A DNA stretch of 64,000 nucleotides from Roseovarius sp. MMSF_3281 (GTDB taxonomy: Bacteria; Pseudomonadota; Alphaproteobacteria; Rhodobacterales; Rhodobacteraceae), in the NCBI RefSeq assembly GCF_030733685.1, contig NZ_JASHIM010000006.1, forward strand, positions 1 through 64,000. Reading direction: 5' to 3'. The notes under the pieces are model-generated. The model had not been told where the DNA came from and ran no database searches. It was given only the letters and a program-made list of their open reading frames with translations. The translations under genes were made by a program, and so were the position numbers. Positions 60,882 to 64,000 of the stretch are shown one piece after another; the first letter of the stretch is position 1, and each line of letters begins with the position of its first letter.

Positions 60882-62057
60882 ATGTTTCCCGAGCGGTTTT
60901 CGAACCTACCGGCCTATGCGTTTCCGCGCCTGCGGAGCCTGTTGGACGCCCACGCGCCCGGCGGCGAGGTGATGCATATGACCATTGGAGAGCCCAAACA
61001 CGCCTTCCCGGCGTGGGTGGGGGATATTATTGCCGACAATCTGGCCGAATTCGGCCGCTACCCCGCCAACGAAGGCACGGTTGAACTGAGGCAGGCGATT
61101 TGCGATTGGGTGCAACGCCGCTATGGCGTGGCGCTTGAGGCCGAGCGTCACGTCATGGCCCTCAATGGCACGCGTGAGGGGCTTTATAACGCCATGATGG
61201 CGCTTTGCCCCGAAACCAAGGGCGGACAGCCCGTGGTGCTTTTGCCCAACCCCTTCTATCAGGTCTACATGGTCGCGGCCCTCAGCGTGGGGGCCAAACC
61301 CGTGCTGCTGCCTGCCACCGCCGAGACCGGCCATTTGCCCGATTTCTCTGCCGTGTCGCCCGAAACGCTGGACCGCGCTGCGGTGGTCTACCTTTGCTCA
61401 CCCTCCAACCCGCAAGGGGCGGTGGCCAGCCATGACTACTGGCGCGAGCTTATCGCATTGGGCGAAAAGCACGATTTCCAGATTTTCGCCGATGAATGCT
61501 ATTCCGAGATTTACCGCGGCGACGCCCCCACCGGTGCCCTGCAAGTGGCCCACTCGATGGGCGCAAGCCCCGAACGCGTGGTGATCTTCCACAGCCTTTC
61601 GAAACGCTCCAACCTGCCGGGGTTGCGTAGCGGCTTTGTTGCCGGTGGGCCGGAAACTATCGCCCGCCTGAAACAGCTTCGCAACTATGCCGGCGCGCCG
61701 CTGCCCATGCCCCTGCAACGGGTGGCCGAAAAGGTCTGGGCCGACGAGGCGCATGTGATCGAAAACCGCGCGCTTTACGCCGAGAAATACGCGCTGGCCG
61801 ATGACATCTTGGGCCATGTGCCGGGTTACCAAAGCCCCGAGGCGGGATTTTTCCTTTGGCTGCCCGTCGAGGATGGCGAAGAAGCCGCGCTCAAACTTTG
61901 GAAAGAAACCGGCGTCCGGGTCTTGCCCGGTGCCTACCTAAGCCGTGAAGTCGGGGGCGCGAACCCCGGCCAAGGATACATTCGGGTCGCCATGGTGGCC
62001 CCAAAAGACGAGATGGCGCAGGGCCTTACCCGGCTTCGCGACTGTCTTTTCAGATAA
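60882..62057 (+). CDS. Class I/II aminotransferase, DapC-like
   Basis: A 391-residue PLP enzyme similar to N-succinyldiaminopimelate aminotransferases. MHMTIGEPKHAFPAWV near 40, GRYPANEGTVELRQAI, VYLCSPSNPQGAV, FADECYSEIYRG, and HSLSKRSNLPGLRSGF with the cofactor Lys are aminotransferase marks. The ATG at 60882 follows GAGGCAG. It precedes ftsK by 19 bases, a common Rhodobacterales order. A role in lysine/peptidoglycan precursor synthesis is likely but not proven. Confidence 0.87.
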   Translation: MFPERFSNLPAYAFPRLRSLLDAHAPGGEVMHMTIGEPKHAFPAWVGDIIADNLAEFGRYPANEGTVELRQAICDWVQRRYGVALEAERHVMALNGTREGLYNAMMALCPETKGGQPVVLLPNPFYQVYMVAALSVGAKPVLLPATAETGHLPDFSAVSPETLDRAAVVYLCSPSNPQGAVASHDYWRELIALGEKHDFQIFADECYSEIYRGDAPTGALQVAHSMGASPERVVIFHSLSKRSNLPGLRSGFVAGGPETIARLKQLRNYAGAPLPMPLQRVAEKVWADEAHVIENRALYAEKYALADDILGHVPGYQSPEAGFFLWLPVEDGEEAALKLWKETGVRVLPGAYLSREVGGANPGQGYIRVAMVAPKDEMAQGLTRLRDCLFR

Positions 62058-62076
62058 ATTGAGGACGAGGGACAAG

Positions 62077-64000
62077 ATGGCATATCAGACACGCGGGCGC
62101 GACCCGCTGCTTGACAGCACCATGGCCGAGGCGATCGAAAAGCGCGGCAAGGAGTTGATGGGCATCGCGCTTCTGGTGCTTGGAGCGGCAGCGGCGGCAA
62201 TGATCGCCTCGTACCACCCCGACGATCCCAGCTGGATGTCGGCCACGGATGCGCCTGTGCAAAACTGGCTTGGCCGCTTCGGGGCCTCCATTGCCGCGCC
62301 GCTTTTCATGATTGTCGGCTGGGGCGCTTGGGCCTTGGCCATCGTTCTCGGGGCCTGGGGCCTGCGTTTTGCCCTGCACCGTGGAGAAGACCGCGCTGTT
62401 GGCCGCCTGATCTTCGCGCCCATCTGGGTTGCCGTTCTGTCGCTCTATGCCGCCTCGCTGGCCCCCGGTGAGACATGGGCAGCGACCCATAGTTTCGGCT
62501 TGGGCGGACTGTTTGGCGATACCGTATTGGGGTCGCTTCTGGGCATCCTGCCTTTCGGGGCCAGCCTGGGCCTGAAACTCCTGTCGCTTGTGCTTGGTGT
62601 GGCCATGCTGGCGCTGGGCGCTTTCGTTCTGGGGTTCACGCGGCCCGAACTTTCGCGCATCGGGCGCTTCCTGCTGGTGGGTGTCATCATGACCTACGCC
62701 TGGACCATGACGCTTCTGGGGCGTGGGGCCTCGGGTGCGGTTCATGCCGCCCAAGGCGTTCAGGCCAAGGCCGCCGATGCCCGCGCCCGCCGCGCCGCCG
62801 AGCGTGCCGAAGCGCAGGAATACGCCCGCGCCGAGGCCGCGATCCCGGCGCAGCCGGTCGTGCATCGCGCGCCGGTTTCCACGGCGCCCGCCCCCGCGGC
62901 CCCCGAGGTGGCCGAAGATGAGCAATCGGGCGGGTTCCTGTCGCGGATGCCCTCTCTTATCCGCCGCCCCGAACCTGACCCCGAACCCGAACTCATCGAA
63001 AACCCGGTCATGGCCGAGGACGTGGACGCCCCCGGCGAAGATCGCGTGCGCGCCCGCATCGCCGACGTGATCAAGGCCCGCGTGCGTCAAAACCCCGCCG
63101 TGCAATCCGAAAGCGTCGCGCCCTTGACCAAAGGCCGGGGCCGCGGCCCCGATCCGTTGATCCTCAACACCGGGGCAGGGCAGGGGCTTCCGCCCGAGCC
63201 GCCGCTTACCGCTGCACAGCCACAGCCCTTGATGCCTGCCGAGCCGCCCCTGTCGGTCCCGCAACCCGAGGCGCAGCCGATGATGCAGGCCCCCGCGCCC
63301 GAGGCACAACCGGCACCGCAACAGGAACAACCGGCCCCGCAACAGCCCGCGCCGGCCCCTCAGCCGACACAAACGGCACAACCCCGCATCCCGGTGGCCG
63401 AACCCAAAAAGGTCGTGCAGCATAGCACCCGCAAAGCCCCGCAGCCTTCGACCCGTGCCATGGCCGAGGCCCAGCCGACCCTGCAATTCGAAGAGGCGGC
63501 CAAGCCCGAGTACGACCTTCCGCCGCTCAACCTGTTGACCAACCCCGACAGCATCACGCGCCACCACCTGTCCGACGAGGCGCTGGAGGAAAACGCGCGG
63601 ATGCTGGAAAACGTGCTGGATGACTACGGTGTGAAGGGCGAAATCGTTTCGGTCCGCCCCGGCCCCGTGGTGACCATGTACGAACTGGAACCGGCCCCCG
63701 GCCTCAAGGCCAGCCGCGTCATCGGCTTGGCCGATGACATCGCGCGCTCCATGTCGGCGCTGTCGGCGCGGGTCAGTACCGTGCCGGGCCGCTCTGTCAT
63801 TGGCATCGAACTGCCCAACGACAACCGCGAAATGGTCAGTTTCCGCGAAATCCTCTCCAGTCGCGATTATGGCGACGGCAACCAGAAATTGCCTCTGGCG
63901 CTGGGCAAGGATATCGGCGGCGACCCGATGGTGTCGAACCTTGCCAAGATGCCTCACCTGTTGATTGCCGGGACCACCGGCTCGGGTAAATCCGTGGCGA
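62077..64000 (+). CDS. ftsK: DNA translocase FtsK (N-terminal part, cut by window end)
   Basis: Couples chromosome segregation to division. Only 641 codons are present. ATG 62077 follows GAGGACGAGGG. N-terminal membrane helices lie at about 28-48, 75-98, 113-132, 150-172 and 190-210. A Pro/Gln/Ala-rich linker (about 240-460) comes next; its Gln-Pro repeats lie near 63220-63420. The motor alpha/beta domain follows with VTMYELEPAPGLKASRVIGL and ends at the Walker A motif AGTTGSGKSVA. The gamma domain is outside the window. Confidence 0.94.
   Translation, partial: MAYQTRGRDPLLDSTMAEAIEKRGKELMGIALLVLGAAAAAMIASYHPDDPSWMSATDAPVQNWLGRFGASIAAPLFMIVGWGAWALAIVLGAWGLRFALHRGEDRAVGRLIFAPIWVAVLSLYAASLAPGETWAATHSFGLGGLFGDTVLGSLLGILPFGASLGLKLLSLVLGVAMLALGAFVLGFTRPELSRIGRFLLVGVIMTYAWTMTLLGRGASGAVHAAQGVQAKAADARARRAAERAEAQEYARAEAAIPAQPVVHRAPVSTAPAPAAPEVAEDEQSGGFLSRMPSLIRRPEPDPEPELIENPVMAEDVDAPGEDRVRARIADVIKARVRQNPAVQSESVAPLTKGRGRGPDPLILNTGAGQGLPPEPPLTAAQPQPLMPAEPPLSVPQPEAQPMMQAPAPEAQPAPQQEQPAPQQPAPAPQPTQTAQPRIPVAEPKKVVQHSTRKAPQPSTRAMAEAQPTLQFEEAAKPEYDLPPLNLLTNPDSITRHHLSDEALEENARMLENVLDDYGVKGEIVSVRPGPVVTMYELEPAPGLKASRVIGLADDIARSMSALSARVSTVPGRSVIGIELPNDNREMVSFREILSSRDYGDGNQKLPLALGKDIGGDPMVSNLAKMPHLLIAGTTGSGKSVA

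Noticed and set aside
62050-63957. 635-codon minus-strand open frame at the right edge
   Set aside because: It mirrors ftsK, which has a good start, ribosome site, membrane helices and Walker A. The mirror protein is low-complexity.

Overview
This GC-rich window comes from a chromosome of an alphaproteobacterium of the order Rhodobacterales (Roseobacter group). The genus cannot be fixed from sequence alone. The assignment rests on the runs rpoZ-rsh-DUF2062-pdxJ-acpS-lepB-rnc-era-DUF1491, cmk-rpsA-ihfB-lapA-trpF, pth-rplY, glnK-amtB and rsmD/ubiH/ftsK, on protein sequence character, and on Rhodobacterales-type dispersed intergenic repeats. No transposase, integrase, phage gene or CRISPR array was seen. 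Most of the window is core chromosome with small accessory inserts.

Layout. 1-5.7 kb: fmt (cut by the left edge) with a true and a degenerate peptide deformylase, a PLP C-S lyase/aminotransferase, a NYN-domain protein, folK, and a COG0523 metallochaperone behind a Zur-box-like palindrome. 5.7-14.5 kb: the rpoZ-to-era block covering stringent response, pyridoxine, ACP activation, signal peptidase, RNase III and Era. 14.5-21.7 kb: eight tightly packed genes encoding a succinate dehydrogenase/fumarate reductase-like complex (B, two anchors, A), a two-subunit class I fumarase-type hydratase, a CaiB-family CoA-transferase placed between the hydratase subunits, and a sulfite-oxidase-fold molybdoenzyme. 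This is the most interesting locus. 21.9-27.6 kb: a class II-type aroA, a second CaiB CoA-transferase, an isochorismatase-fold protein without its catalytic triad, and a RACo-like ASKHA corrinoid-reactivation protein. 27.7-36.7 kb: tRNA-Gly(CCC), cmk, rpsA, a lipoprotein, ihfB, lapA, trpF and trpB. Three accessory genes (GNAT, sulfotransferase-like, methyltransferase) and two dispersed repeats lie between trpF and trpB.

36.8-41.7 kb: an exported poly-aspartate protein coupled to a membrane-tethered LuxR-type regulator, a DUF2237 protein, a serine hydrolase, and an operon of two methyltransferase-like proteins plus a P-loop kinase-like protein. 41.8-47.6 kb: pth, rplY, amtB, glnK (with paired upstream repeats) and a class A penicillin-binding protein. 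48-54 kb: a minus-strand run of phhB, a COG3146 protein, a glycerophosphodiester phosphodiesterase, a RidA protein, and a type I secretion ABC/HlyD pair without a visible substrate. 54-64 kb: mlaA-mlaC, a peroxiredoxin, a ferredoxin-reductase-like flavoprotein, rsmD, ubiH, an amidase, a DapC-like aminotransferase, and ftsK cut off at its Walker A motif by the right edge.

How the genes fit together. The dehydrogenase, hydratase and CoA-transferase of the 14.5-21.7 kb operon follow a reaction order (saturated dicarboxylate to unsaturated, to hydroxy-acid, to CoA-thioester) that could feed a malyl-CoA-type lyase encoded elsewhere. The substrate is not identified. Several intergenic structures (tandem palindromes, nested GTACG hairpins, three dispersed repeat families) recur at gene ends.
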